DNA of 56,901 bases from contig CAZNHL010000018.1 in the NCBI GenBank assembly GCA_964572965.1, positions 1 to 56,901 on the forward strand, in the 5' to 3' direction. The stretch's first letter is position 1, and each line of letters begins with the position of its first letter. Positions 17,112 through 26,525 of the stretch are shown here, piece after piece. This DNA comes from CAZNHL01 sp964572965. Lineage in GTDB: Bacteria > Bacteroidota > Bacteroidia > Cytophagales > UBA9547. The notes under the pieces are model-generated. The model was not told where the DNA came from, did no database searches, and saw nothing but the letters and a program-made list of their open reading frames with translations. The position numbers were made by a program, and so were the translations under genes.

Positions 17112-18749
17112 TTAGTCAAACCTGTTATTGGCATACTTTGCCCTGCCAAAAATATCTCCTGTCAGAAAAGTACGGTTCTTTTCTGCCTTGTAATTCTGAT
17201 CCAGTAAAGTTGCTCCGAATTGGCGGTGAACAAAAGTCGGATCGTAACCAAACAACACTAACAACGTTGGAAAAATATCCTCATGATGGCAATCATTTTT
17301 ATGCCCCGGTTTAAATGGAAAAGGATAATTGGCATATAACCACAAAGGAACCTCCGCCTCACTTTTAGAAACATCGTGCACTGTCGCGTGAGGTACACGT
17401 ATCCCTTCTGTTACAATATCCTGTCCATGATCGGACGTGTAAAGCACTAATGTACTGTCTTTCCCTTCAAGGTTCACAATCAGCTTCTTCCAGAACTCGT
17501 CTACATTCCAGCGAATTGAATTATGATAAGTATTCTTCGTAAGTTTTTTATCCCTCAGTAAACTGCTACGATCTAAAGCCGGAGTAAAGACTGCTTCGCT
17601 TTCCGAATATGTTCGGGCATAAGGCCAGTGGGCACCATGTTTTACTACATAAGCAAAAACCGGCTCTTTTGAAGCTGACAGTTCTTTCAGCACATCTGCG
17701 ATAATTCCATCTCTATCTTCATATCTCAGTCTGTCTTTCTGCAAATGAGCGATCTGAATAATACTATCGATAAATGGCGTATCATATGAAGTCAAAAAGT
17801 TTTGCAGCTGACCATCTGCCATTTGCGCATCAATAAGGAAAGTCTTATAACCTGCTTTTTTAGCATATTGATAAATGCTTGGCTTCCTCAACATATTCTT
17901 GTCAGGCAACTCGCTCATTCTTGCACCGCTGGTCAGTGAAATATTGGAACCGGCACTATAATTTGCATAAGAAACAGCCTTCCCGAAGTCTATCAGTTTT
18001 TCTCTGTTCTGAACAAGGAAAGGCGTTGTAGCATCTGCATTTCCATAAAACTGTAAATCGCCGGCAGTGATACTTTCATCCACCAAAAGAAAAACTTGCT
18101 TCAGCCCCTTTACAACAGGTTTCTCCTTTACTTCTGCACGTTCGCCGACAGGTAACTGGTTAAACTGATAATGCACCAGAATAATTGGAATACGCAGCAT
18201 AGCAGGAAATTGATCTACTACACCAACGGTACTTCCTATTTCATGATAAACTAAAACAATACCTAACGGCACCAGCCATAGCGCTTTCACAGAAGCTCTG
18301 AATGTTTTCTTCCAAAGGAGTAAACCACCAACTGCAACAATAAACATGGTCAGCATGGTACCGAAAAAACCAGGGATAAAAAACTCCCAAAAGGCATTAC
18401 CGGCAAAGTTCATATTAGAGGAAGCCATCAGCCAGTCATTGTAAATGAAATCATAACCGGTGATAAAGCGATAACAGCTATTGATAAAAATCGTTGGGAT
18501 GAAGGCAATCCAGGCAATTATGCGAACCCAAACGTTTTCTGAAAAAAGCAAAGCAAGACAAGTGAAAACCGCCAATGCAAAAACCAGCAGATAAATAAGT
18601 AAATCGACCAAACTATATTGAAACAGAAGTACTCTTAAGATAAACCACTCCCTGCCCGGGCGAATATCCAGTGTAACTGTAAAGATGGCAAAAATACTAA
18701 TTGCCAATACCCATTTCAGTACTGACTTCTGCTTAAGAAAACCGAACAT
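17112..18749 (-). CDS. Phosphoethanolamine transferase-like alkaline-phosphatase-fold enzyme
   Basis: 545 residues. About five N-terminal helices, then a periplasmic sulfatase/alkaline-phosphatase domain from about residue 215. Metal and catalytic landmarks: LLVDES (Asp224, Glu225), AGSNISLTS with Ser268 at the place of the EptA Thr nucleophile, KHGAHWPY (His371) and YTSDHGQD (Asp440, His441). EptA-type enzymes transfer phosphoethanolamine from phosphatidylethanolamine to lipid A or other glycolipids. It is the last gene of a four-gene unit. A phosphoglycerol transferase or a true hydrolase remains possible. Confidence 0.78.
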   Translation of the reverse strand: MFGFLKQKSVLKWVLAISIFAIFTVTLDIRPGREWFILRVLLFQYSLVDLLIYLLVFALAVFTCLALLFSENVWVRIIAWIAFIPTIFINSCYRFITGYDFIYNDWLMASSNMNFAGNAFWEFFIPGFFGTMLTMFIVAVGGLLLWKKTFRASVKALWLVPLGIVLVYHEIGSTVGVVDQFPAMLRIPIILVHYQFNQLPVGERAEVKEKPVVKGLKQVFLLVDESITAGDLQFYGNADATTPFLVQNREKLIDFGKAVSYANYSAGSNISLTSGARMSELPDKNMLRKPSIYQYAKKAGYKTFLIDAQMADGQLQNFLTSYDTPFIDSIIQIAHLQKDRLRYEDRDGIIADVLKELSASKEPVFAYVVKHGAHWPYARTYSESEAVFTPALDRSSLLRDKKLTKNTYHNSIRWNVDEFWKKLIVNLEGKDSTLVLYTSDHGQDIVTEGIRVPHATVHDVSKSEAEVPLWLYANYPFPFKPGHKNDCHHEDIFPTLLVLFGYDPTFVHRQFGATLLDQNYKAEKNRTFLTGDIFGRAKYANNRFD

Positions 18750-18755
18750 ATTTAA

Positions 18756-19854
18756 CTAAAATTTCCTCCTAATTGGAACCCGGGCATAAAAAAACACTTT
18801 TTCCCAATCAATGAAAAATACATAGGCAACTATCCATGGATGGAAATAACTACTGATACCAAAAAGGGCTACAGTTCCCCAATGGAATAGCATGCCACTG
18901 ATCAGGATAAAAGGCGCCCAGTTTGGCTTAAAAAGTATTACTGCAAAACCCAGTTGAATCGCTAAAGCAATGGTAGGAAGCACCACACAGAGTCTCTCGC
19001 TACCCGATACCCAAAGGCCAATATTTGTCTGATGTTCCAATAAATATGCTTTGAAAGTCATTGCACTTACCCAGTCCGGCCCCGAAATCAATAGTTTCTC
19101 CAGGCCAGCCATCAAATAACAGCTTGCCACAACCACCCTGATAAGCTGCACCGGCCAACCTACAGCTCTCCCTTTCTTAAAGAAACTCCACTGCAAAGGC
19201 ATAAGCATACAGATATAAGTCAGCAAAGCCAATCCGTGATTGGTTTTGCCAAAAGAATAATTCCACCCTTGGAATAAAACAAACAGTACAAGAACTATAG
19301 TTGTTGCAACTGTAGGGAACAGGCTCGTTGCTGAGCATAAGCAGGCCATTGCAAATACAAGGCATAACACTGTTACCATTGAAGGTGGCACCAAAGGGAC
19401 ATGAAAGATTCTTAATAAAGGAATCGGACGATAAAAACTCTTTGCATTATATAAATGCTGGTAATCCCAATAGAAGTCAAACATGTAATACAGGATGGCT
19501 GCATAGCATACAAATGAGTATACGCGCAGGTTAAAATAGCTCTCTGGTTTTAGCCAGAANNNNNNNNNNAAAAGCGGGCTTATACAAAACGAATACAGCC
19601 ATTAAAGCCAATACCCCAAAAACTGTAATTCTCCATACTACCTGAGCTGTTCTTGCCAGAAAAAAGTCTATATCAAAACGATGCTGTTCTGTATAGAATC
19701 GAGGGTATAGCCATTCAATAAAGAAGTCAAGCCTACTTAACTGACCTTTATAGGCAGCTATTACTTCAAACTGGATCCATGAGTAGTATAGTATAGGCAA
19801 ACAGCTCAAAAGCAGTATACCAACCAATATCAGAATTGTCTTTTGTTTGTTCAT
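18756..19854 (-). CDS. HTTM-like membrane protein, interrupted by an assembly gap
   Basis: Two open frames, 19570-19854 (95 codons from ATG) and 18756-19559 (open right up to the gap), are separated only by 10 N. If the true gap is a multiple of three bases they form one protein of about 365 residues. It has about seven hydrophobic helices with RLDFFIEWLYPRF, MFDFYWDYQHLYNAKSFYRPI and FHWGTVALFGISSYFHPW, resembling the HTTM (horizontally transferred transmembrane, gamma-carboxylase-like) family. HTTM proteins are membrane enzymes of largely unknown substrate. Overlap by ATGA with the upstream gene indicates an operon. Confidence 0.65.
19560..19569. other. Assembly gap (10 N) inside the HTTM-like gene
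   Basis: Ten N, a fixed-size placeholder. With exactly ten bases the reading frame would break and end after about eight codons; with a length divisible by three the two halves join. Confidence 0.9.
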
Positions 19855-20231
19855 AGTATTCTGTATTGATAAACGGTATGAGTATCTTTTTTCGCTGAAG
19901 GTAAATCAATTTCTATCCTTTTCAAGAGAATGGTATCTCCTGCTACCCTTCCGGCTGCACGTCCGAGGTCATCCAGCAATACCCTTGATCTTTTCTGATA
20001 GAAATTATCACGTGCTAAGTAATTGAAACTTGAGGGAGACAAACCAATAGACTCTGTATCGAGTAAATTCTCTTTGCCATGAGACACTGCCACTACATAA
20101 AAATACTCCGTTTGCACGTTGTTGTGCACGGGTTCAGCAAACATCCCGAACCGCATAAAGGGAAACAGGTCTGTTAATAGCATAAAGGGCAGCCATAACA
20201 GCAGCAAGAATGAAATTATAAATACTTTCAA
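19851..20231 (-). CDS. Small exported or membrane-anchored hypothetical protein
   Basis: 126 residues beginning at a TTG three bases after the stop of the preceding gene; no ATG comes before residue 17. The N-terminus (about 1-25) is strongly hydrophobic (FIISFLLLLWLPFMLL) and then the chain is soluble, with EYFYVVAVSHGKENLL and a basic RSRVLLDDLGRAAGRVAGD stretch. I do not recognise a family. Its stop overlaps the next gene by ATGA, so it is bound into the unit with the HTTM-like protein and may be its partner. Confidence 0.65.
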   Translation of the reverse strand: MKVFIISFLLLLWLPFMLLTDLFPFMRFGMFAEPVHNNVQTEYFYVVAVSHGKENLLDTESIGLSPSSFNYLARDNFYQKRSRVLLDDLGRAAGRVAGDTILLKRIEIDLPSAKKDTHTVYQYRIL

Positions 20232-20233
20232 GG

Positions 20234-21250
20234 TTAATGTTTTAAAAGTGTACGAAGACTCATCCGGACAATCTCTCCCATATTCTTACATTTCAGAAAC
20301 TCCGGATCGTGATAATGTTCAGCCAACTCCTGTTTTAATGTTTCTGTATGCTCGGGTAAAGAAATATTATCTTTAATAACGGCGTCACCTAACTCTTTAA
20401 TACGATAACGAGAAGCTGACATGCGCTCTGCAAGTCTTGCCCGCTCCTCAATTTGATATTGATGCATTGACTCCGGACTGATCAACTTCATTCCTTCCGC
20501 AATGATCGGATTATTCTGTTTGTAATACTGTGGCAAATATACATTTTTTCTGCCCTCATAAGACTGTTGATCGAAATCAATTGCACGAATCCTGTAGTGT
20601 ACGTCATCCAGATCAAAAATGATTTGTACTACGTAGTTATTTGAGTGCATATCTCCCAATAAACGGATAAAACAACGCTCATTGAATTTGATAAACTCCT
20701 TCGCAAAGCGGCCTTTATTGGTTGTTTTATTATTCAGGTAGTTTTTAAAGAAAACATCTCCGGGAATCCCCAGAATATGTTCCTCAATTAAAGTGTCATT
20801 GTCTGTGAAATATGAAATCGGGTTGGGAGAAAGCAGATGCTCAAGCTCAAGACCATAAACCCGCGATGCATCCGCGACCTTGATATAGAAATAGTCAAAA
20901 ATGTCGTTAAACCGGTTTACAATCCTTATGCGAAAAGGATTTGTATTTCCATAAAGGCAAAGGTCAATCCTATCTATATACAAGTGCTCTATGACCGACA
21001 TGTCACCGTCTGATTTCAAAATAGCATAAAGCTTTTTCAGACTCAGATGAATCTCGTGCATGTCGTTTTGCGAATAAAAAACAGTTGCCCAAAGCGTATC
21101 TACTCCCTCTTTATCATATAAAGGAATAGAGTTTTCATAACGTCTTAAATCTGCATACTGAATAGGCATAGGCATTTCACGCCCGTACTCAATCAGGTAA
21201 TCCCTTAACGGTTTGGTGATTTTAAATGGTATTTTTTTATTCGCAATCAT
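20234..21250 (-). CDS. Putative kinase-fold protein of unknown function
   Basis: 338 residues, cytoplasmic. A divergent protein-kinase/aminoglycoside-phosphotransferase-like core can be read: YIKVADASRV (Lys124, beta-3 lysine candidate), LELEHLL (Glu135/137), IEEHILGIPGDVF as a hinge, LLGDMHSNNYVV as the catalytic loop (Asp200, His202, Asn204/205, compare HGDxHxxN), then RIRAIDFDQQ as the DFG-equivalent (Asp225, Asp227). A helical tail of about 90 residues follows. It is the first gene of the unit with the exported protein, the HTTM-like protein and the phosphoethanolamine-transferase-like enzyme. The fold is my inference from motif order; no substrate is known. Confidence 0.6.
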   Translation of the reverse strand: MIANKKIPFKITKPLRDYLIEYGREMPMPIQYADLRRYENSIPLYDKEGVDTLWATVFYSQNDMHEIHLSLKKLYAILKSDGDMSVIEHLYIDRIDLCLYGNTNPFRIRIVNRFNDIFDYFYIKVADASRVYGLELEHLLSPNPISYFTDNDTLIEEHILGIPGDVFFKNYLNNKTTNKGRFAKEFIKFNERCFIRLLGDMHSNNYVVQIIFDLDDVHYRIRAIDFDQQSYEGRKNVYLPQYYKQNNPIIAEGMKLISPESMHQYQIEERARLAERMSASRYRIKELGDAVIKDNISLPEHTETLKQELAEHYHDPEFLKCKNMGEIVRMSLRTLLKH

Positions 21251-21279
21251 ATTCGTTAAAGCAATATAACGAAAACAGC

Positions 21280-21307
21280 GAAAAATAGCTGCTAACTAGT
21301 AAGACAA
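21280..21307 (-). promoter_or_regulatory. Candidate promoter of the kinase-fold operon
   Basis: TTG, 17 nt, TATTTTTC on the minus strand, one mismatch from consensus, about 30 nt before the ATG at 21250 and just after the terminator of the previous unit. Confidence 0.4.
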
Positions 21308-21309
21308 AA

Positions 21310-21335
21310 GAAAACCACGGACAAAATCCGTGGTC
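21310..21335 (-). terminator. Terminator after the glycosyltransferase gene
   Basis: Stem ACCACGGA / TCCGTGGT with a five-base loop, followed on the minus strand by TTTTCTTTT. It separates the glycolipid pair upstream from the kinase-fold operon. Confidence 0.8.
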
Positions 21336-21366
21336 ATCAAAAAATTTACTCACTAAATAAAATGCC

Positions 21367-22482
21367 TTATCCGGCGATTTGCTCTCTTGCTTCTAGCTGA
21401 AATTGTTTTAGAAATTCCACCTCGGCACTGTCCGCCCAATCCCTGAAAGCTTCGTAATTTGTATGATGGTTTGGCAGATAATCTACCAGTTTACTTAAAT
21501 CAAAAGTCTTGCTGATAATGCCTGCCCCTGCTTTTCTTGCATCAATGGCATTACACTCCTGCTCATATTGTCCTTCCGTCGGAATTAACAAGGCTGGTTT
21601 ACCTAAGTACATTGCTTCACAAACAGACTCGAAGCCTGCGCTGCTTACGTAACCTTTGCAATTTGCCATATACTGAAGGAATTTCGGGCCGTTCAATTTA
21701 TGGAAAGTCAGGTTTTCGTGATGTTGCACTTCTTCTGTCTCCTGTTTCCCATCCCAGAAATAATGTACTTTCACATGGCGATTACTCTCATGCCATTTCT
21801 TCACATCAGCACCATAACCGGGATTAACGGAATATGCCAACAGGTAATCACCTTCGCTTACCTGTAACTCTTTTATCTCTTTTCTTAGCAATGGAGGAAC
21901 CGGATATACGTTTTCTTTCATATTCGCCTTTAGCGGATAAAAAGACAATGCCAGTCTTTTCTTCGCTCTGAAGCCGGTCAATCGTGTGTTGATTTGTAAA
22001 AACAGCCATTCCATACCTCTGCCTTGCGGATATTCCGTTTCCGGATGTTGCACAAGGAACTGGTGAGCTACGCTAACGAATTTATGCTTATTAGGATGAA
22101 AGACGTTATAAAGACCAATGAGCAAGTCATAAAAATTAATGATATAGTCTGGCTTTATTTCATCCATTCGTTTGCCGAAACGCTTCATTTCAGAAAAATA
22201 CAAAGCCTGTCTTTTGAGATTATGCCAAAGTGTGGCAGTAATATCTATCGACTTGTCATTTTTATCAGTAATAAAATTAGGACTCTGAAAAGGAACAACT
22301 GTTGACTTGATACCGTCAAAAAAGAAAGCAGGAACTTCACGTCTGTCGCTGCGCCCCAGCCATACTTCTTCCACCTGGTGACCATTACGTACCAGCATAT
22401 CATAAAGTGCAATAGCCTGAGTCATATGACCACGGCCTTCTCCCTGCACTATAAAGACGAAACGAAGGCTTTTGAAAGACAT
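21367..22482 (-). CDS. Glycosyltransferase, MJ1255/VC2487-like (GT-B fold)
   Basis: 371 residues. N-terminal FIVQGEGRGHMTQAIAL is the typical start of this GT-B group, which resembles MurG and UDP-glucuronosyltransferases, and the C-terminal part holds the donor-binding region SSAGFESVCEAMYLGKPALLIP with EGQYEQECNA. It should transfer a sugar from a nucleotide donor to a lipid acceptor at the membrane. Its start overlaps the end of the LpxH-like gene by 34 nt. That pairing suggests a shared glycolipid pathway; the acceptor is unknown. Confidence 0.85.
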   Translation of the reverse strand: MSFKSLRFVFIVQGEGRGHMTQAIALYDMLVRNGHQVEEVWLGRSDRREVPAFFFDGIKSTVVPFQSPNFITDKNDKSIDITATLWHNLKRQALYFSEMKRFGKRMDEIKPDYIINFYDLLIGLYNVFHPNKHKFVSVAHQFLVQHPETEYPQGRGMEWLFLQINTRLTGFRAKKRLALSFYPLKANMKENVYPVPPLLRKEIKELQVSEGDYLLAYSVNPGYGADVKKWHESNRHVKVHYFWDGKQETEEVQHHENLTFHKLNGPKFLQYMANCKGYVSSAGFESVCEAMYLGKPALLIPTEGQYEQECNAIDARKAGAGIISKTFDLSKLVDYLPNHHTNYEAFRDWADSAEVEFLKQFQLEAREQIAG

Positions 22483-23312
22483 GCTATGTAAAGTTGTTGT
22501 TTTAAAAGTTCAGTAGAAAATTTTATCTGATTATCTTCTCTTATTTGTTGCTCCACTTTATCTGATTTTATCCTTTTAGTTTCATTGTAATAAACCAGAT
22601 TCCATTCGCTGTCCCAATCCTCCACTAAAGCACTCAAAGATTCTACCCAGTCTCCCGAGTTCATATACTTCATCCCATTGAGGTCTTTCATTTCCGGATG
22701 ATGAATATGGCCACAGATAACACCATCACAGCCTTTTGAACGTGCAAGTTCCGACAATTTGTCCTCGTAGTCCGATATATAACTAACGGCCGACTTTACC
22801 TTAAGTTTGATACTCTGAGAAAGTGAATAATAAGGCAGACCGCGTTTTACACGATAGTTGTTGTAATATTTATTGATCCAAAGTAAAAAAGTGTAGCCAA
22901 CATCACCCAGCTGCGACAACCATTTCATCTGAGAAGTGATAGAGTCAAAAATATCACCATGTACAACATAAAAGGATTTATCTCCAGACTTTAATACATA
23001 ATCCCTTTGAATCGTAAGATTGCCAACCTTCATAGGCAATACCTGATCTAAGAAGTCATCATGATTCCCTCTCAGGTAAATTACCTGTGTATTGTGCTCT
23101 TCAATCATTTTCAGGATACGCTGAAAAAATCTGGTATGCTTACGTTTCCAAGCTCCGGATTTGCGTAACTGCCAACCATCAACAATATCTCCGTTAAGAA
23201 TCAATGTCTCACAGGAATTATATTTCAGGAAGCGGTTCAACTCTTTAACCTTGGAGCCACTGGTACCAAGGTGTACGTCTGAGATGACGATGGTTTTATA
23301 GTAGTTTGTCAA
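22449..23312 (-). CDS. UDP-2,3-diacylglucosamine pyrophosphatase-like phosphoesterase
   Basis: 287 residues. Calcineurin-like dinuclear metal site: ISDVHLGT, NGDIVDGW, LRGNHDDF, VHGDIFD and GHIHHPEM in order. LpxH/LpxG-type enzymes cleave UDP-diacylglucosamine to lipid X in lipid A synthesis; this longer form is usually annotated as such in Bacteroidota but could act on another pyrophosphate. The only available start is TTG at 23312: an in-frame stop lies seven codons before it and no ATG comes before the first motif. A TAACTTTG box at 23330-23337 fits transcription starting a few bases before it. Confidence 0.82.
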   Translation of the reverse strand: MTNYYKTIVISDVHLGTSGSKVKELNRFLKYNSCETLILNGDIVDGWQLRKSGAWKRKHTRFFQRILKMIEEHNTQVIYLRGNHDDFLDQVLPMKVGNLTIQRDYVLKSGDKSFYVVHGDIFDSITSQMKWLSQLGDVGYTFLLWINKYYNNYRVKRGLPYYSLSQSIKLKVKSAVSYISDYEDKLSELARSKGCDGVICGHIHHPEMKDLNGMKYMNSGDWVESLSALVEDWDSEWNLVYYNETKRIKSDKVEQQIREDNQIKFSTELLKQQLYIACLSKAFVSSL

Positions 23313-23329
23313 TTCTCTTAGCTTTTACC

Positions 23330-23337
23330 CAAAGTTA
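23330..23337 (-). promoter_or_regulatory. Candidate -7 box of the phosphoesterase gene
   Basis: TAACTTTG, exact -7 consensus on the minus strand, about 18 nt before the TTG start. No TTG element is found at the usual distance upstream. Confidence 0.35.
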
Positions 23338-23699
23338 GCTAAAAGGGGCACAGAGAATGGCTAATGAATTGTTAAGAAATTGAGATAAAATACTATTGTT
23401 CAGTCTATTGTTTAAACAAGAGCTTAACAATTGAATAATGTTAAACCCCAAAAACAGAAGGCAAAAATTTGCTCCAAAATTATTGTATTAAAGATTTTTG
23501 TGGAGGAAATATGTGCTGGAGGAAATTTTATTTTCTGCAAAACCAATGTTCCGCTAACTGTCAAAATCTACGGGAACACTTTTACCCGGTTCCTTCTAAA
23601 AAATCTGTGTCTAATACTTTAAAAAAATCTGCGAAAAACGTCTTTAATCACTTATCAATCTTTCTCCAACAATTAACACCAGAAATCTAACAACAAATG
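23338..23699. other. Intergenic region without a supported gene
   Basis: About 360 bp. Short plus-strand frames begin here but have no credible composition. Positions about 23600-23650 carry AAAATCTGTG and AAAAAATCTGCG, again resembling the decayed dispersed sequence seen near 600. Confidence 0.4.
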
Positions 23700-23993
23700 T
23701 TAGTCTGCCTTTTCTATAATATAAACGTCCTCACCAGGCTTTTTCATCAGGTATTTTTCGCGGGCAAACTTCTCCAGTAGCTCAGGGCTGCTGAATAACT
23801 CTTCCCTATCTTGCTTCACTTCTGCAATTTTCTCTTCGTAGAACTCTTTTACTTCTTCAAGATCATCCTTCTTACTACCCATACGCCATTGACTGATAAA
23901 ATCGTTAGCGTCGAAAAACAACATCCAAACAAAAAAGGCTAATGCTGTTACAAAGTAGAAATTACGAAATATAGGAGGGAGTTTACTTAGCAT
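23700..23993 (-). CDS. FtsB/DivIC-family septum formation initiator
   Basis: 97 residues: a short cytoplasmic start, one helix (about 12-27), a coiled coil (KKDDLEEVKEFYEEKIAEVKQD) and the C-terminal EKFAREKYLMKKPGEDVYII typical of the family. FtsB links FtsQ and FtsL in the divisome periplasmic complex. It lies downstream of enolase after a terminator, the usual enolase - ftsB neighbourhood. Confidence 0.88.
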   Translation of the reverse strand: MLSKLPPIFRNFYFVTALAFFVWMLFFDANDFISQWRMGSKKDDLEEVKEFYEEKIAEVKQDREELFSSPELLEKFAREKYLMKKPGEDVYIIEKAD

Positions 23994-24097
23994 GATAAAG
24001 CTCAGTGTAAAATAAATTCGTTGCGTAGCAAAGATAATAATTATTTACAGGAAAAAGCCAAAAAGCTAATTATCACAATATGCTTATATTTTAAGCA

Positions 24098-24130
24098 AAA
24101 AAAGCATTCCACCTTAGGGCGGAATGCTTA
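24098..24130 (-). terminator. Enolase terminator
   Basis: Stem AAGCATTCC / GGAATGCTT with additional pairing around a short loop, followed by seven T on the minus strand, about 35 nt after the eno stop codon. Confidence 0.85.
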
Positions 24131-24163
24131 AAAAGTTTCGGCCTGATTAGGGCCAAAAGGGAA

Positions 24164-25441
24164 TTACATATTTCTTCCTGGGAAGTAAGCTGTTTCACCC
24201 AATTCTTCTTCAATACGAAGTAATTGGTTGTATTTAGCCATCCTGTCAGAACGAGAGCAAGAACCAGTTTTGATTTGACCACAGTTCAATGCTACCGCCA
24301 AGTCAGCGATTGTGTTATCTTCAGTTTCACCAGAACGGTGAGACATGATAGATTTGTAAGCATTTTTATGAGCCAGGTTTACAGCGTTGATAGTCTCTGT
24401 CAAAGTACCGATTTGGTTAACTTTCACCAAGATTGAGTTAGCAACACCTTCTTTGATACCTCTACCTAAACGCTCAACGTTAGTTACGAACAAATCGTCA
24501 CCTACCAATTGAGTAGTTTTGCCAATAGCATCAGTTAGTTTTTTCCAACCAGCCCAGTCATCTTCAGCCATACCATCTTCAATAGAAATGATTGGGTATT
24601 TCTTAGACCACTCAGTCCAGTATGCCACCATCTCATCAGAATTTTTCTTCATTCCGTTTGATTTGTGGAAATGGTAAAGGCCTGTTTTCTCATCATAGAA
24701 TTCAGTAACAGCTGCATCCATTGCAATCATTACCTGCTCACCTGGCTTGTAACCAGCTTTTTCTACAGATTTTAATACGATTTCGATTGCCTCTTCATTA
24801 GAAGGGATGTTTGGAGCGAATCCACCTTCATCACCAACGTTTGTAGAGTATCCTTTATCTTTCAACACTTTTGCAAGGTTGTGGAAAATTTCAGAACCCA
24901 TACGCATAGCGTGAGTGAAAGACTCAGCACCTACCGGCATGATCATAAATTCCTGAAAATCGATAGAGTTATCAGCGTGAGAACCACCGTTGATAATATT
25001 CATCATCGGAACAGGTAAAGTATTAGCGTTAACACCACCAATATATCTGAACAATGATTGACCAGCTTCTTCAGCAGCAGCTTTAGCCACAGCCAATGAA
25101 ACAGCCAAAGTTGCGTTAGCTCCCAACTTTGCTTTGTTTGGAGTACCATCAAGCTCTAACATGATCTTGTCGATCAGGTTTTGCTCGAATACTGAACAAC
25201 CAACCAATTCATCAGCGATGATATCATTTACGTTTGCGCAAGCCTTTAAAACAGACTTACCCATATACATAGACTTATCACCATCTCTCAATTCTACGGC
25301 TTCGTGCTTACCGGTAGATGCTCCGGAAGGAACAGCAGCTCTACCTAATACACCATTTTCAGTGATTACATCTACTTCAACAGTAGGATTACCTCTTGAG
25401 TCAAAGATCTGACGGGCTACGATATCTTCGATTAAAGCCAT
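24164..25441 (-). CDS. eno: Enolase
   Basis: 425 residues, full length. Converts 2-phosphoglycerate to phosphoenolpyruvate in glycolysis and needs Mg2+. Visible features: FDSRGNPTVEVDV at the start, GASTGKHEAVELRDGD (flexible loop), NVGDEGGFAPN with the general-acid Glu, SIEDGMAEDDW and VGDDLFVTN carrying metal-ligand acids, and MSHRSGETEDNTIADLAV. Single gene with its own terminator. Confidence 0.97.
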   Translation of the reverse strand: MALIEDIVARQIFDSRGNPTVEVDVITENGVLGRAAVPSGASTGKHEAVELRDGDKSMYMGKSVLKACANVNDIIADELVGCSVFEQNLIDKIMLELDGTPNKAKLGANATLAVSLAVAKAAAEEAGQSLFRYIGGVNANTLPVPMMNIINGGSHADNSIDFQEFMIMPVGAESFTHAMRMGSEIFHNLAKVLKDKGYSTNVGDEGGFAPNIPSNEEAIEIVLKSVEKAGYKPGEQVMIAMDAAVTEFYDEKTGLYHFHKSNGMKKNSDEMVAYWTEWSKKYPIISIEDGMAEDDWAGWKKLTDAIGKTTQLVGDDLFVTNVERLGRGIKEGVANSILVKVNQIGTLTETINAVNLAHKNAYKSIMSHRSGETEDNTIADLAVALNCGQIKTGSCSRSDRMAKYNQLLRIEEELGETAYFPGRNM

Positions 25442-25598
25442 TTTTTAAAATAATTTATTGTTAGACATTAAATACTAGATAAAAACAGAAAGCGCGTGCT
25501 TTCACAAAATCCATTGCGAATTTAAAATTTTAGTTCAGAGAAAACAAACTTATTATCGACGTAAGGCTAAACACAACCTTAACATAAAGGAATGATAA

Positions 25599-26525
25599 CT
25601 AATTAAGTTTAAGAAGTCGCTGAAACTTCTCTGTATTGGTAGGATCAAGCTCTCTTATAATATCAAACACCTTCTGTTTCTCTGCCGGAGGAGCTTCTGA
25701 AAACATACCAATCAGCTCATTGTCCTTCGCCTGGAAAAAAGACCTTATCAGAATGGTTCCCGGCTTAATCATATTCACTTTTTTATAACTTTCTAATACC
25801 CCAAGAATCACTTGACGTGCCTTCTCAACATCTTTGCTCATTTCGTCCAAGCCCATACGGTGATAAGTATAAAAGCCTTCTCTGACCGGTGTCAGCTGCG
25901 GGCTGATCAGGTTATCCATCAATGAATAACGGGTATTGGTTCCATCCAGACTCCTCCATCCTTTTCCAGGCGCCTGTTGTGCGTTGTTCACAATAGCCTG
26001 CACCCTTTCCAAATACGGTGTTCCACCAAGTTTCGCAAAACTATCGGCATCATATGCCAATACCAGATATGCATAAAAAGTCATCAAAGAAGACAAGCTG
26101 CTTATATAAGTATTCTCATTATAATCAATTTGTTGCTGACCCAATATATAATCGAACTCAAAATTAGGGTCAATAAAATTCAGGATAACAGATTCATAAT
26201 TGGTGCCATAAACCGGTCTCGAAGCCTGAATCTGAAGAGTTGCTAAAAAATGGGACATTGAAACCGCCTCTTTAATATTAATCTGCATATTAATATTAAT
26301 ACGTTCTATAGGATTATAAGTCAGATTAGTCCACTTCCTCGAATTAAGAAACTGGGCAACAACATTCTTAAATTCATCGACCAAAGCTTTATCGACAATA
26401 CCGCCTGTTGCCGTACTTGTCAGCTGGTCAGTATTTACATTAAGAATACACTTAAACTCCTGCGCCCGAACCGTAAAAGTTGCCAGTATAAAGACAACTA
26501 TATATTTAATAGAATTAAACTTCAC
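25599..26525 (-). CDS. DUF4835 (PorD-like) exported protein
   Basis: 308 residues, start GTG at 26525 inside the end of hemJ (11-nt overlap); no upstream ATG is available and the GTG start gives a clean signal peptide ending VRA-QEF. The body has the DUF4835 pattern: FKCILNVNTDQL, EFKNVVAQFLNSRKWT, ERININMQINI and LDYILG-like segments, ending with a helical tail. Databases often label this family PorD, linked to the type IX secretion system, but the role is not established. Present in gliding and non-gliding Bacteroidota alike. Confidence 0.82.
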   Translation of the reverse strand: MKFNSIKYIVVFILATFTVRAQEFKCILNVNTDQLTSTATGGIVDKALVDEFKNVVAQFLNSRKWTNLTYNPIERININMQINIKEAVSMSHFLATLQIQASRPVYGTNYESVILNFIDPNFEFDYILGQQQIDYNENTYISSLSSLMTFYAYLVLAYDADSFAKLGGTPYLERVQAIVNNAQQAPGKGWRSLDGTNTRYSLMDNLISPQLTPVREGFYTYHRMGLDEMSKDVEKARQVILGVLESYKKVNMIKPGTILIRSFFQAKDNELIGMFSEAPPAEKQKVFDIIRELDPTNTEKFQRLLKLN

